In this document: positions 8,081 to 16,224 of the stretch, piece by piece
How positions within the stretch are numbered: the first letter of the stretch is position 1
Layout of the letters: every line of letters starts with the position of its first letter
From: Betaproteobacteria bacterium
GTDB taxonomy: Bacteria; Pseudomonadota; Gammaproteobacteria; Burkholderiales; SG8-41
Length of the DNA stretch: 33,295 nt
Assembly: GCA_016868015.1 (NCBI GenBank)
Contig: VGIF01000016.1
Span: forward strand, 1 to 33,295
Direction of reading: 5' to 3'
The notes under the pieces: model-generated
What the model saw: only the letters and a program-made list of their open reading frames with translations
Told to the model about the DNA's origin: nothing
Database searches by the model: none
Translations under genes and position numbers: made by a program

Positions 8081-8107
8081 AAAGCCGCGCAGTAACGCGG
8101 CTTTTTT
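8081..8107 (+). terminator. Rho-independent terminator after the glutaredoxin-DinB gene
   Basis: The stem AAAGCCGCG (8081-8089) / CGCGGCTTT (8096-8104), with a 6-base loop, is followed by TTTG. It lies 20 bases after the stop codon and separates this gene from the convergent UGSC-type selenoprotein gene. Confidence 0.88.
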
Positions 8108-8125
8108 GTTTGGAACGAATTTACT

Positions 8126-8160
8126 TAAGTATTTGATTTAATTGATTATTTTATTTTTGG
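8126..8160 (+). repeat. Dispersed AT-rich motif, copy B
   Basis: TAAGTATTTGATTTAATTG begins at 8126 and continues as ATTATTTTATTTTTGG. It contains the stop codon (8151-8153) and last codons of the minus-strand selenoprotein gene. Confidence 0.75.
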
Positions 8161-9905
8161 GCTTGTGCGAGCAACGCCTCCCACTGTTGCGGCAGCCGCA
8201 CTTTGCGGCTGGTCGGCACACCCTGCACGTGATTGCACACGTAGCCCTTGGATTGATTACGGCCCCAGTCGCCGGCAATCACGATGCCGATCCACTCCGG
8301 CCGCTGAAACACCGGGATCAAGCGGTCGGGATCATCCGACTCGTGATACGCCGGCGGCAACAGACCATCTTTCACCGCTTGCGTGACACGAAAGCCGGTT
8401 TGCCCGCAGTGATAGGCGTAATGCTCGGCGCGCGAAGCGGGCATTTTCACCTGCTCGTATAAATAGCGGCGAATGTCGTCCTTGCGCCAGCCGTCTTGCG
8501 CGAACACTTTGGCGATCGACGGCCCCAGCACAATCAGCGGATGCCAGTTGGCATACACCATGCCGATCGCGCTCCAGTAGCCGCACGCGCGTTCGCCGAT
8601 CACATCGGCGATGATCTTCATATGCTCTTCGGCTTTTTCCGTGCCGCTGTAGGTGGGCGCGCTGATGGCCACCACGCTTTGCACCGTCACCACGTTATCA
8701 CCCGCGTTAAAACCGCGGTCGACGCTGTAAGGCGCCCAGCCGATGTCGGCCGCCGCGTCCTCATTCTCCGGCAGCGCCACCAGAAAACTCTGGCCGATGC
8801 TGCCCTTATCCGCGCCCTCCGGCGCGTGCGTGAAGCCCGCGATGTTGCGCACCAGTAGCCGCAAAAAACGCCCGACGCTGGTGTTGGCCTGCTTGCCCAT
8901 GCGCATCACGCCCTGCCCAGCATTAAAGCCGAGCTGCTTGACGATAGGACCGTTTAATACGATCAGCGATTCCCAGCCCGGCGTGGAACCGGCGTCTTCG
9001 ATTTTGTATTCCGGCGTGCAAACGATTTCCGCCACCGCCAGCAAAATCGGCATGTATTCCGGCCGGCAACCCGCCATCACGCCGTTAACCGCGACGTTCC
9101 AAACACTTGCCACACGATTCGCGGGCGGCATCACCCCGATCACTTCGTTTGCATCGCGCTCGGTGAATTTCAAAAACTTGGCGATGCGCTCGAGCGTGGG
9201 CGGCACCACCGGCATGCCGTCCGACCAACCTTGTTGATGAAAATGCTCCTGCAGCGCGTCAAAGTCGCCGCGAAACACAATCTCGCGCGGCTCCGGCAAC
9301 AGCACCTCACGCTCGGCTGCTTGGCGCTGTACCGGCTTGGACAAACCTTCTATCACCCGCGGCAGCAACTGCTCAATCACTTGCCGCCGTAGCTCGGCTT
9401 TGCTTTGCGTCATCGGCACGCCGGGGAATTCGGCAATCGCCATCTCGGGCAGCCCCAGCCCCTTGGCCACCACCGCGGCTTGTTTTAAAAATCCGCTGGA
9501 AATAATCGACACCGTGGGCACCCCCACGCGCTCCACCGCCGCACTTGCCCGCAACACGGCGGGCGTGCAAGCGCCTCAAGCGCCGATGCCGGAGATCACC
9601 GCATCGACTTTGTGTTCCTTCAACAACGCGGGCACCTTGGCCACCAACTCGCGCTGATTCAGCCCGTGCAAGTTACCGAAGGTGTCGTAGGTAACGAACT
9701 GGATGCCCGGATAACGTTTGCTCAATTCCTCGCGCAAAATCGGAAACCACTCTTCGCCACGAAACAAATAATCCCAAGTTTCGCCGATCACCTTGCTCGA
9801 CAAATCGGCGACGCGCTCGTTGGGCGCGCGCGCGGCGTAAGCGGGTTTGCCCAGCGGCCAGACGACTTCGTATTGCGGCTCGTTAACATGGGTAACTGCG
9901 GTCAT
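8151..9905 (-). CDS. Selenoprotein of the UGSC type (UGAC motif), with large C-terminal domain
   Basis: Two in-frame stretches, separated only by a TGA (9578-9576), make one 584-codon gene. The ATG at 9905 follows GGGAG at a good distance. Codon 110 is the UGA, in DAVISGIGAUGACTPAVLRA, so U110 and C113 form a UxxC motif. As I recall, the 'UGSC family (seleno)protein' group has this arrangement (GIGDUGSCT) and is distantly like selenoprotein B of glycine reductase; here Ser is replaced by Ala. Residues about 135-584 form a further domain with DGMPVVPPTLERI, GVMPPANRVASVWNVAVNG and two Cys-containing segments (YHCGQTGF, GYVCNHVQGV). I cannot name that domain. It is divergent from selA, 175 bases away. 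The reductase-like role is inferred; Sec decoding is well supported by context. Confidence 0.87.
9544..9571 (-). promoter_or_regulatory. Candidate SECIS hairpin of the UGSC-type selenoprotein
   Basis: On the minus strand, downstream of the UGA, CTTG (9571-9568) and CCCGC (9563-9559) pair with GCGGG (9552-9548) and CAAG (9547-9544), leaving a 4-base bulge on the 5' side. The apical loop CGTGTT starts 18 bases after the UGA and has G at position 2. Confidence 0.55.
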
Positions 9906-9955
9906 TGTTGCTCCCTGCGCGGATAAAGCACATATCACTTGGACGATTTTCCAGC

Positions 9956-9986
9956 TTAACACGCGCTCTCACGATTACGATAAAAT
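9956..9986 (+). promoter_or_regulatory. Weak candidate promoter for selA
   Basis: TTAACA (9956-9961) is followed after 17 bases by GATAAA and after 19 bases by TAAAAT (9981-9986), in the 175-base divergent gap between the UGSC-type gene and selA. No operator-like palindrome was noticed. Confidence 0.3.
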
Positions 9987-10080
9987 CGCTTCTCCTCGAA
10001 GGTATCTCTCCCCATCTCGTTTCCCCTATGCCAGCGCCGCGCATTTCGCGATTTGTTCTCGGCCCGGAGCCACATCCCAC

Positions 10081-11496
10081 ATGGTGACTCCGGACCCAGC
10101 CGCGCGTCGCGCGCTACCCTCGGTTGACCGGCTGCTAAGCAGCAACGCGGTCGCGCCGCTGATTGCCAAGTTCGGCCGCGCGCTCACCACCGACACCATC
10201 CGCGCGCGGTTGCAAACGCAGCGCGAAAAACTCACACAAAACGCCAACGGTTTTGAATTCGACGAAGCGCGTTTTGTCGCGGCTTGTGACGCCGATCTCG
10301 CGCAACAAACGCAGCCCTCGCTGCGCCCAGTATTCAACCTAAGCGGCACGGTGCTGCACACCAACTTGGGCCGCGCGTTAATGCCGCAAGCGGTCGCCGA
10401 CGCGGTGATGAGCGCGATGACGCGCCCGGTCAATCTCGAATTCGATTTGGGCGGCGGCGCGCGCGGTGAACGCGACACGCACGTCGAAAAATGGATCACC
10501 AAGCTGGCGGGCGGCGACGGCGCGGTGGTGGTCAACAACAACGCCGCCGCGGTGTACCTCGCGCTAAACACGGTGGGCAGCCAACGCGGCAAATCCGAAG
10601 TCATCGTCTCGCGCGGCGAGTTGATCGAAATCGGCGGTGCGTTTCGCATCCCCGACATCATGAAGCGCGCCGGCGTGAAACTCATCGAAGTCGGCACCAC
10701 CAACCGCACCCATCTCAAAGATTTCGCCGAGGCGATCACCCCGCGCACCGCGGCAATCATGAAGGTGCACACCAGCAATTACGCCGTGCAAGGCTTCACC
10801 GCCACCGCACCCGAGCCGGAATTGGCCGCGCTGGCGCATGAGCACCACATCCCGTTCATCGTCGATCTGGGCAGCGGCATGCTGGTGAATCTCGAAGATT
10901 ACGGCCTGCCGCACGAACCCACGCCCAAGGAAGCACTGGCGCATGGCGCGGACCTGGTCACGTTCAGCGGCGACAAACTGCTGGGCGGCCCGCAAGCGGG
11001 GCTGCTGGTGGGCAAAAAAGAGCTGATCGCGTGCATTCGCAAAAACCCGATGAAACGCGCGCTGCGTGTGGACAAAATGACGCTGGCCGCGCTCGACGCG
11101 TTGCTTAGGCTTTACACCAACCCCGACAAACTGCGCGAAGAAGTCACCACCATTCGTTTGCTCACCCGCGCGCGCGAAGACATCCGTGCGCAGGCCGAGC
11201 GCGTGTTGCCGCAGGTGCAAGCCGCGCTTACTGGCAAGGCGGAGGCACGCGTCGTCGATTGCGCCAGCCAAATCGGCAGCGGCTCGCTGCCGGTGGATTC
11301 GCTGCCCAGCGCGGGCATTGCAATTCTTCCAGTTGGCAAAGCCAAAGGTTCGTTCGCGGATAAACTCTCCCTCGCGTTTCGCGCGCTGCCGGTGCCGGTG
11401 ATCGGGCACATACGCGACGGCGCGTTCATACTCGATTTGAGGTGTTTGGATCGCGAGGCGGAATTTGTGGCGCAGTTGGATCGATTAAAAATTTAA
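10081..11496 (+). CDS. selA: L-seryl-tRNA(Sec) selenium transferase SelA
   Basis: SelA is the PLP enzyme that converts Ser-tRNA(Sec) to Sec-tRNA(Sec) with selenophosphate. From the ATG at 10081 the product has 471 residues, close to the usual length. The motifs are SLRPVFNLSGTVLHTNLGRALM, the Gly-rich RGERDTHVE, VNNNAAAVYLAL, SRGELIEIGGAFRIPDIM, and the PLP Lys in TFSGDKLLGGPQAG (Lys299). The frame is open further upstream, but that stretch has no SelA character. Downstream lies selB, separated by a 159-base repeat-filled gap. Confidence 0.97.
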   Translation: MVTPDPAARRALPSVDRLLSSNAVAPLIAKFGRALTTDTIRARLQTQREKLTQNANGFEFDEARFVAACDADLAQQTQPSLRPVFNLSGTVLHTNLGRALMPQAVADAVMSAMTRPVNLEFDLGGGARGERDTHVEKWITKLAGGDGAVVVNNNAAAVYLALNTVGSQRGKSEVIVSRGELIEIGGAFRIPDIMKRAGVKLIEVGTTNRTHLKDFAEAITPRTAAIMKVHTSNYAVQGFTATAPEPELAALAHEHHIPFIVDLGSGMLVNLEDYGLPHEPTPKEALAHGADLVTFSGDKLLGGPQAGLLVGKKELIACIRKNPMKRALRVDKMTLAALDALLRLYTNPDKLREEVTTIRLLTRAREDIRAQAERVLPQVQAALTGKAEARVVDCASQIGSGSLPVDSLPSAGIAILPVGKAKGSFADKLSLAFRALPVPVIGHIRDGAFILDLRCLDREAEFVAQLDRLKI

Positions 11497-11505
11497 GTTC
11501 AAGTG

Positions 11506-11644
11506 CTTCACCGCAGAGGCGCGGAGGCGCAGAGTTTACGCAGAGAACCCCAACAGAGAAATGATATAAGTATCTGATTTAATTATGTTTTTTATTTTTA
11601 ATTTCTTTGCGTTTTCTCTGCGCCTCTGCGCCTCTGCGGTGAAG
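11506..11644. repeat. Long imperfect inverted repeat between selA and selB
   Basis: The left arm starts CTTCACCGCAGAGGCGC (11506) and continues with GGAGGCGCAGAG. The right arm ends TCTGCGCCTCTGCGGTGAAG (to 11644). The arms are complementary over most of about 40 bases. The loop holds copy C of the AT-rich motif. Similar 'CACCGCAGAGGCGCAGAG' repeats are, as I recall, scattered in many environmental proteobacterial genomes. A second copy lies at 21930-22033. The right arm ends 11 bases before the selB GTG, so it forms part of its leader. Confidence 0.85.
11567..11604 (+). repeat. Dispersed AT-rich motif, copy C
   Basis: TAAGTATCTGATTTAATT starts at 11567, followed by ATGTTTTTTATTTTTAAT. It sits in the loop of the long inverted repeat between selA and selB. 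Confidence 0.7.
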
Positions 11645-11655
11645 GGGGTCAACAC

Positions 11656-13680
11656 GTGATTGTCGCCACCGCCGGCCACATCGACCACGGCAAGACACTG
11701 TTGGTGAAAACCCTCACCGGTGTCGACACCGATCGGCTGCCCGAAGAAAAAGCGCGCGGCATTTCCATCGATCTCGGCTTTGCGTATTTGCCGCTGGCAA
11801 ACGGCGAACTGATCGGTTTTGTCGACGTGCCGGGCCACGAGCGTTTTGTGCGCAACATGCTCGCGGGCGTGTGCGGCATCGATTACGCGCTGCTGGTGGT
11901 GGCGGCGGACGACGGCGTGATGCCGCAAACGCGCGAGCATTTGAACATTCTGAACCTGCTGCACATTCAGCGCGGCGCGGCGGTGATCACCAAAATCGAT
12001 CGCGTCGATGAAGCGCGCGTTAAGCAAGTCGCCGATGAAGTGCGCGCGCTGCTCGCCACCACGCAACTCGCCGGCGTCAAGGTGATGCCGGTGTCGGCGG
12101 TGAGCGGTGCGGGCATCAGCGAGCTGCGAGAGCTGTTAAAGCACGAAGCGGCGAACTTGACTTCGCGCGCCGGCGCCGATCAGCATTTTCGTTACGCCAT
12201 CGACCGCGCGTTTTCCGTCGCCGGCAGCGGCACCGTGGTCACCGGCACGGTGTTTAACGGCAGAGTCAAACCCGGCGATCACCTCGTCATTTCGCCGGCG
12301 GGCAACGAAGTGCGCGTGCGCGGCATTCAAATTCAAGGCAAGGCCGCGCAGCAAGCGCTCGCCGGCCAGCGCTGCGCGTTGAATCTCACCGGCACCAACC
12401 TCGAAGCGGTGAGCCGTGGCGACTGGGTGCTGGCGCCGGCGATCCACCATCCGACACAACGTATCGCCGCGCGCGTCTCGGTGCTGCCCACCGAAACGCA
12501 AGCACTGAAACACTGGACACCGGTACATTTGCACTTGGCCACCGCTGACGTGACTGCACGTGTGGCGATCCGCCGCGGCGAAAACGTCGCGCCCGGCGCT
12601 TCCGCCATGCTGCAACTGCAACTGGACAAACCGGTGGGCACGCTACACGGCGACCGTTTTATTCTGCGCGATCAATCCGCCACGCGCACCTTGGGCGGCG
12701 GCGTGGTGCTCGACCCGTTGGTGAGCGCGCAACGCAAAAGCCGTGAAGCGCGCGAAGCCGAGCTCGCCGCGCTGGAACAAGCCACGCCGCAAGCGACACT
12801 TGATGCACTGATCAAACTCAATCGCCCGGTCGATTTGCAGCGCTTTGAAACGCTGTTCAATATGCCCGCCGCGCAAGCCGGCGCGCTGTATGACAAAGCC
12901 ACGCTGGTGCAAATCGGTAAAGACACGCGCATCGGCATCCCGCGCGCGCGGCATCAGCAAATTCTCGATGCGGTAGTGCCGCGCCTCACCGAATTCCACA
13001 AGGTTCAACCGCAAGCGCAAGGCGAAGAAACCGAAGCGCTGCGCAAGAAACTCGCGCCGGAGTTATCGGCGGACGCCTTCGGCACGCTGCTGCGCGCGCT
13101 GGCCGATGCGCGCAAGATCGAAGTCAGCGGCTCGATCGCGCGCCTACCCGCGCACAGCACCACCGCCAACACGGCGGATAAAAAAATGTGGCAATTGGTG
13201 CAGCCCGCGCTCGAAGCCGCCGGCTTTAACGCGCCGCTGGTGAAAGACCTCGCGTTGCAACTCAAACTCAAAGACGCCATCGTTAAAGATTTTCTCTATC
13301 GCAAAGCGAAAAGCGGCGAAGTGATGCGCGTGCCGCCGGAACGTTTTTACACCAGGGCGACACTCGCCAAGCTCGCTGCCACCGCGCAGGCCACCGCGCA
13401 GGCGCAACCCAATGGCATCTTCACCGCCGCGCAGTACCGCGATTGGACGGGGCTGGGGCGCGGGCTGGCGATTGAAATTCTCGAATTTATGGATACCGCC
13501 GGCGTCACCCAGCGCATCGGCGACACGCGCAAAATGCGCAAGGATTTTGTGCCGATCTTCGGGCCGGCGGAAATCCCCACGAAACCGTTACTCGCGGCGC
13601 CGCGGCCGGCGCAACTGCCGCCGTCCTCCAATAAATCGGCGAATCAACAACGCCGGCCCAATAATTATTACCGTCGATAA
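11656..13680 (+). CDS. selB: Selenocysteine-specific translation elongation factor SelB
   Basis: SelB is the GTPase that carries Sec-tRNA(Sec) to UGA codons marked by a SECIS hairpin. The 674-residue product has EF-Tu-like G motifs GHIDHGKT (7-14), DVPGHERF (57-64) and TKID (112-115). It also has a beta-barrel region with SVAGSGTVVTGTVFNG, and a C-terminal winged-helix part (about 380-625) that binds SECIS RNA. The ATIA(V)AGHIDHG opening fixes the start at a GTG (11656), with an AAGGGGG Shine-Dalgarno at 11642-11648 lying on the edge of the inverted repeat. The basic tail (ANQQRRPNNYYRR) is probably disordered. The trxB-like gene follows 11 bases later. Confidence 0.97.
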   Translation: MIVATAGHIDHGKTLLVKTLTGVDTDRLPEEKARGISIDLGFAYLPLANGELIGFVDVPGHERFVRNMLAGVCGIDYALLVVAADDGVMPQTREHLNILNLLHIQRGAAVITKIDRVDEARVKQVADEVRALLATTQLAGVKVMPVSAVSGAGISELRELLKHEAANLTSRAGADQHFRYAIDRAFSVAGSGTVVTGTVFNGRVKPGDHLVISPAGNEVRVRGIQIQGKAAQQALAGQRCALNLTGTNLEAVSRGDWVLAPAIHHPTQRIAARVSVLPTETQALKHWTPVHLHLATADVTARVAIRRGENVAPGASAMLQLQLDKPVGTLHGDRFILRDQSATRTLGGGVVLDPLVSAQRKSREAREAELAALEQATPQATLDALIKLNRPVDLQRFETLFNMPAAQAGALYDKATLVQIGKDTRIGIPRARHQQILDAVVPRLTEFHKVQPQAQGEETEALRKKLAPELSADAFGTLLRALADARKIEVSGSIARLPAHSTTANTADKKMWQLVQPALEAAGFNAPLVKDLALQLKLKDAIVKDFLYRKAKSGEVMRVPPERFYTRATLAKLAATAQATAQAQPNGIFTAAQYRDWTGLGRGLAIEILEFMDTAGVTQRIGDTRKMRKDFVPIFGPAEIPTKPLLAAPRPAQLPPSSNKSANQQRRPNNYYRR

Positions 13681-13691
13681 AGGATGTTGAA

Positions 13692-14600
13692 ATGGCAACA
13701 GATTACGATGTAATTGTGATCGGCGAAGGCGTCGCCGGCCTTACGGCCGCGGGCGAGCTCGCGAAAAGCGGCCTACGTGTCGCTACCATGGAGGCGCAAC
13801 TCTTCGGCGGCCTCATTATCAACATCAACGAACTCGAACCCGCGCCCGCTGGCGCGACCAGCGGCGCGGAGTTCGCCTCGTCATTGGTCGAGGCAGCCGC
13901 CAACGCCGGCGTGGAAAGCATCAACGAACCGGTCACCGGCCTTGAAGCTGCAAGCGGCACGGTAAAAGTGTTGACCAACGGGGGCTCGCGCAGCGCGCGC
14001 GGCGTGGTGGTCGCCTCCGGCGCGCGCATCAAGCGCTTGGGCGTTCCCGGCGAAAGCGAATTCGAAGGCAAAGGCGTGTCGCAATGCGCCGACTGCGACG
14101 GCCCGATGTACCAGAACGAAACTGCGGTGGTGGTCGGCGGCGGCGATTCCGCGCTGCAAGAAGCGCTGGTGCTGGCGCAATACTGCAAGGACGTGAAACT
14201 TGTGCATCGCGGCGGCGCGTTTAACGCGACGGAACATTTTCAGCACGCGGTGTATGGGCAAGCCAAAATTCAAAAAACGTTTAATGCCCAAGTCACCGCC
14301 ATCGGCGGCGGGCAGATGGTCGAGAAAGTCACGGTGAAGCACGGTGATGGCCGCAGCGAAGACGTGCCCTGCGCTGGCGTCTTCGCCTATGTCGGACTTG
14401 CGCCCAACGCCGAATTTTTGCCCGCAAGCATCAAGCGCGACGCCAACGGCTTTGTCGCCACCAATGACAATTTTGAAACGGGGCTGCCCGGCGTGTGGGC
14501 CGCGGGCGCAGTGCGCAGCGGCTGCGGCGGGCTGATCGACGATGCCATCGCCGAGGGCAAAAACGCCGCCGCCCAAGTCAAGGCGCAACTCGCATCGTAA
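13692..14600 (+). CDS. Thioredoxin-reductase-like FAD/NAD(P)H oxidoreductase
   Basis: This is a 302-residue low-molecular-weight thioredoxin reductase fold. The FAD-binding GEGVAG is at 11-16, the redox-active pair Cys132/Cys135 is in SQCADCDGP, the NAD(P)H loop is GGGDSALQEAL (149-159), and a C-terminal GVWAAGAVRSGCGGLIDDAIAEG closes the FAD domain. Relatives transfer electrons from NAD(P)H to a thioredoxin- or glutaredoxin-like partner. AAGGATG precedes the ATG, and selB ends 11 bases before, so the two are cotranscribed. I infer that it reduces one or both UxxC selenoproteins of this locus. Unlike standard TrxB (CATC) it has CADC. It may be a specialised reductase rather than the housekeeping one. 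Confidence 0.88.
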   Translation: MATDYDVIVIGEGVAGLTAAGELAKSGLRVATMEAQLFGGLIININELEPAPAGATSGAEFASSLVEAAANAGVESINEPVTGLEAASGTVKVLTNGGSRSARGVVVASGARIKRLGVPGESEFEGKGVSQCADCDGPMYQNETAVVVGGGDSALQEALVLAQYCKDVKLVHRGGAFNATEHFQHAVYGQAKIQKTFNAQVTAIGGGQMVEKVTVKHGDGRSEDVPCAGVFAYVGLAPNAEFLPASIKRDANGFVATNDNFETGLPGVWAAGAVRSGCGGLIDDAIAEGKNAAAQVKAQLAS

Positions 14601-14655
14601 ATGCGCGGCGCGAGCGCCGCATAAGCCGTACAATCGCATTCGACTCAAGCACAAC

Positions 14656-14750
14656 GGAAGGGAATCGCTCCCGGTGGGGCGGCCGGACTTCAAACCCGGT
14701 GAGGGCTGTTATCAGTTCTGTGTGGGTTCGACTCCCACTCTCTTCCGCCA
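14656..14750 (+). tRNA. selC: tRNA-Sec (anticodon UCA)
   Basis: This 95-base tRNA is close to E. coli selC in layout. It has an 8-bp acceptor (GGAAGGGA with TCTCTTCC, one G-U pair), encoded CCA (14748-14750), an anticodon arm CCGGACTTCAAACCCGG with anticodon TCA, a long variable arm (about 14701-14722), and a T arm GTGGGTTCGACTCCCAC. It lies 55 bases after the trxB-like gene. A GCGGCGC/GCGCCGC hairpin (14605-14620) without a T run sits between them. Confidence 0.95.
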
Positions 14751-14785
14751 TCTCTTTGGACGGCGCGGCGACATGGATGCACCCG

Positions 14786-15582
14786 ATGAGTATCATTAGC
14801 CCCACGTTCCGGGGCGCCGGCCGTACCGTTCTAGTCTATGCCCGTGCGCTGCTGGCCTTGGCCTGCGCACCGCGCATCGCGTGGAGCCAAGCGAGCGCCG
14901 TGCAACCGGGTTTTGAAAACGCCGGCCAACCCCGCACGGAGTTCCTGCTCGGCGATCTGCGCACTTTCATCGGCAAAAAATTCTGGGTGCGCCGCCCGCT
15001 GCAAGGCCAATCACCGATCGCGCTGTTTTGTGACAGCGCCGAAGCGCCCGCCGGCAAGGATTGCCCGCGCGAAAAATTCAGCGTCGATAAAGACAAGGCG
15101 TTCACCATCGAAGACGTCGCCATTGCCAAGCCCGACCCAGCGCTGTCGTGGCTGAAAATTCGCTTCGATGCGAGCAAAAAACCTGCGCACTTAAGCCTGC
15201 GGGATTACACCGAGCACCGTTACAACGAGGCACGCGTTTCCGCCGCGCTGATGGGCATTGACTACACACTCGCCCACAGCGGCTGGATTTTTAACGACTA
15301 TCCCGACAAGATACTCAACAACCGCCGCGAGCAACTCGAAAAGAACGCGACGCGCCCAAGCTCGAACAAGAACGCCTCGCTAAAGAACGCGTGATGCGCG
15401 TGAAGCTGCTCTACATCGGCATGAGTACGCAGCAAGTACTCAATAGCGTGTGGGGACCGCCCGATAACATCACCCGCAGCGTCATCGGCTGGCGCGTCCT
15501 GGAGGCGTGGAACTACGGCGGCGGCAACGTGCTGTATTTTGAGAACGACCGGTTGCAGCGGATAGAAACGAGCCGGCGATAG
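14786..15582 (+). pseudogene. Exported protein with SmpA/OmlA-like C-terminus, frameshifted
   Basis: From the ATG at 14786 a signal-peptide-like N-terminus (YARALLALACAPRIAWSQA) leads into an unrecognised domain (FLLGDLRTFIGKKFWVR...). The frame ends at 15394 with a nonsensical Asn/Ser-rich tail. Shifting frame at the A run GAAAAG (15338-15343) restores a sensible continuation: EQLEK-ERDAPKLEQERLAKERV, then VKLLYIGMSTQQVLNSVWGPPDNI, ending at 15582. That last segment resembles the SmpA/BamE-type 'Gm...v...lG.P' module. One missing A would explain it, so it is either a sequencing or assembly error or a real frameshift. Programmed slippage at A-AAG is possible but unsupported. The function is unknown. 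Confidence 0.7.
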
Positions 15583-15596
15583 CGCCGGTTCGAACG

Positions 15597-15920
15597 CTAC
15601 GTACTCGTGCGGCGTATTCGGTTTTTCCAGTATCCTGGGCGCCGCGACGTATGCGCAAACGCGATTACGATGACTTCCTCCCTGGTTTCGCGAACAATCA
15701 CCGAATATGGAAAGCGCCGCAGAACAAGGCGTTTGACGCCACGACTCGCCGCAATACCCGGCACGGTAGACAGCGGGACAACATTTTCCACGATGATATC
15801 CAGCGCGGCATCGATGGCTTTATGAAACTCCGCGCCCAGACCAGCGCGCTCCTTTTCATACCACGCCATGGCCTCGACAGCCTAGTCGGAAGCCGCCGCT
15901 AAAATGCGTATTCGACGCAT
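15597..15920 (-). pseudogene. ParE/RelE-like toxin with an in-frame amber stop
   Basis: The product matches the ParE-type ribonuclease/gyrase-toxin fold: AMAWYEKERAGLGAEFHKAIDAALDII near the N-terminus and RRFPYSVIVRETREEVIVIAFAHTSRRPGYW near the end. The natural start is the ATG at 15920-15918, which overlaps the antitoxin stop as TGATG. Its first codons read MRRIRILAAASD, then TAG (15884-15882), then AVEAMAWYEK in the same frame. So codon 13 is a nonsense mutation, leaving only a possible internal start at codon 18 (15869). The toxin is probably inactive or made at a low level. Confidence 0.82.
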
Positions 15921-16159
15921 CAGCTTTTGCCGATGCGCTCCTTCATCCGCTGGCGAAATGTTTCCCGATCGATCAACTCGGCGGTACCGGCATCGATTTC
16001 CGATAGGCGGCGCAAAATTTCCGCCTCCCAGTCGGACGCGGCGTCCTGATCGGCAATTCCGTCAAGGCTTGCCATCAAACTATTGGCGAGTTCAGCGCGC
16101 TCTGGTTCCGGCAATGTCATCGCATCGCGGCGAATTTTTGCCAAGGTGGCGCTGCCCAT
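15920..16159 (-). CDS. Antitoxin of a ParE-type module (TIGR02574-like)
   Basis: This is a 79-residue protein of the 'putative addiction module component' type. LPEPERAELANSLMASLDG is the usual N-terminal helix, and WEAEILRRLSEIDAGTAELIDRETFRQRM is the usual toxin-binding C-terminus. The frame is open to 16273, but MGSATLAKIRRDAM (16159) is the family-like start. Its TGA overlaps the toxin ATG by one base. With the toxin gene interrupted, this antitoxin is probably a relic or acts alone as a regulator. Confidence 0.82.
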   Translation of the reverse strand: MGSATLAKIRRDAMTLPEPERAELANSLMASLDGIADQDAASDWEAEILRRLSEIDAGTAELIDRETFRQRMKERIGKS

Positions 16160-16224
16160 ATCGGCTCCGTCTACAAGAAAAGGCAAATTCAGTATATCGG
16201 TTGGCCACCCTCGCCACAATCGCC

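Noticed and set aside
11506-11644. CRISPR array from the repeated GAGGCGCAGAG units
   Set aside because: The short units form inverted-repeat arms with no regular spacers or cas genes.
12136-13020. Minus-strand open frames within selB
   Set aside because: They overlap a gene with complete GTPase and winged-helix motifs and have no Shine-Dalgarno or domain support.
14542-14799. Short plus-strand frame across the tRNA-Sec gene
   Set aside because: It runs through a fully folded tRNA gene and encodes no recognisable protein.
15882-15884. TAG in the ParE-like toxin as a recoded (pyrrolysine) codon
   Set aside because: No pylT/pylS-like genes are visible, the site is not catalytic, and toxin inactivation by mutation is simpler.
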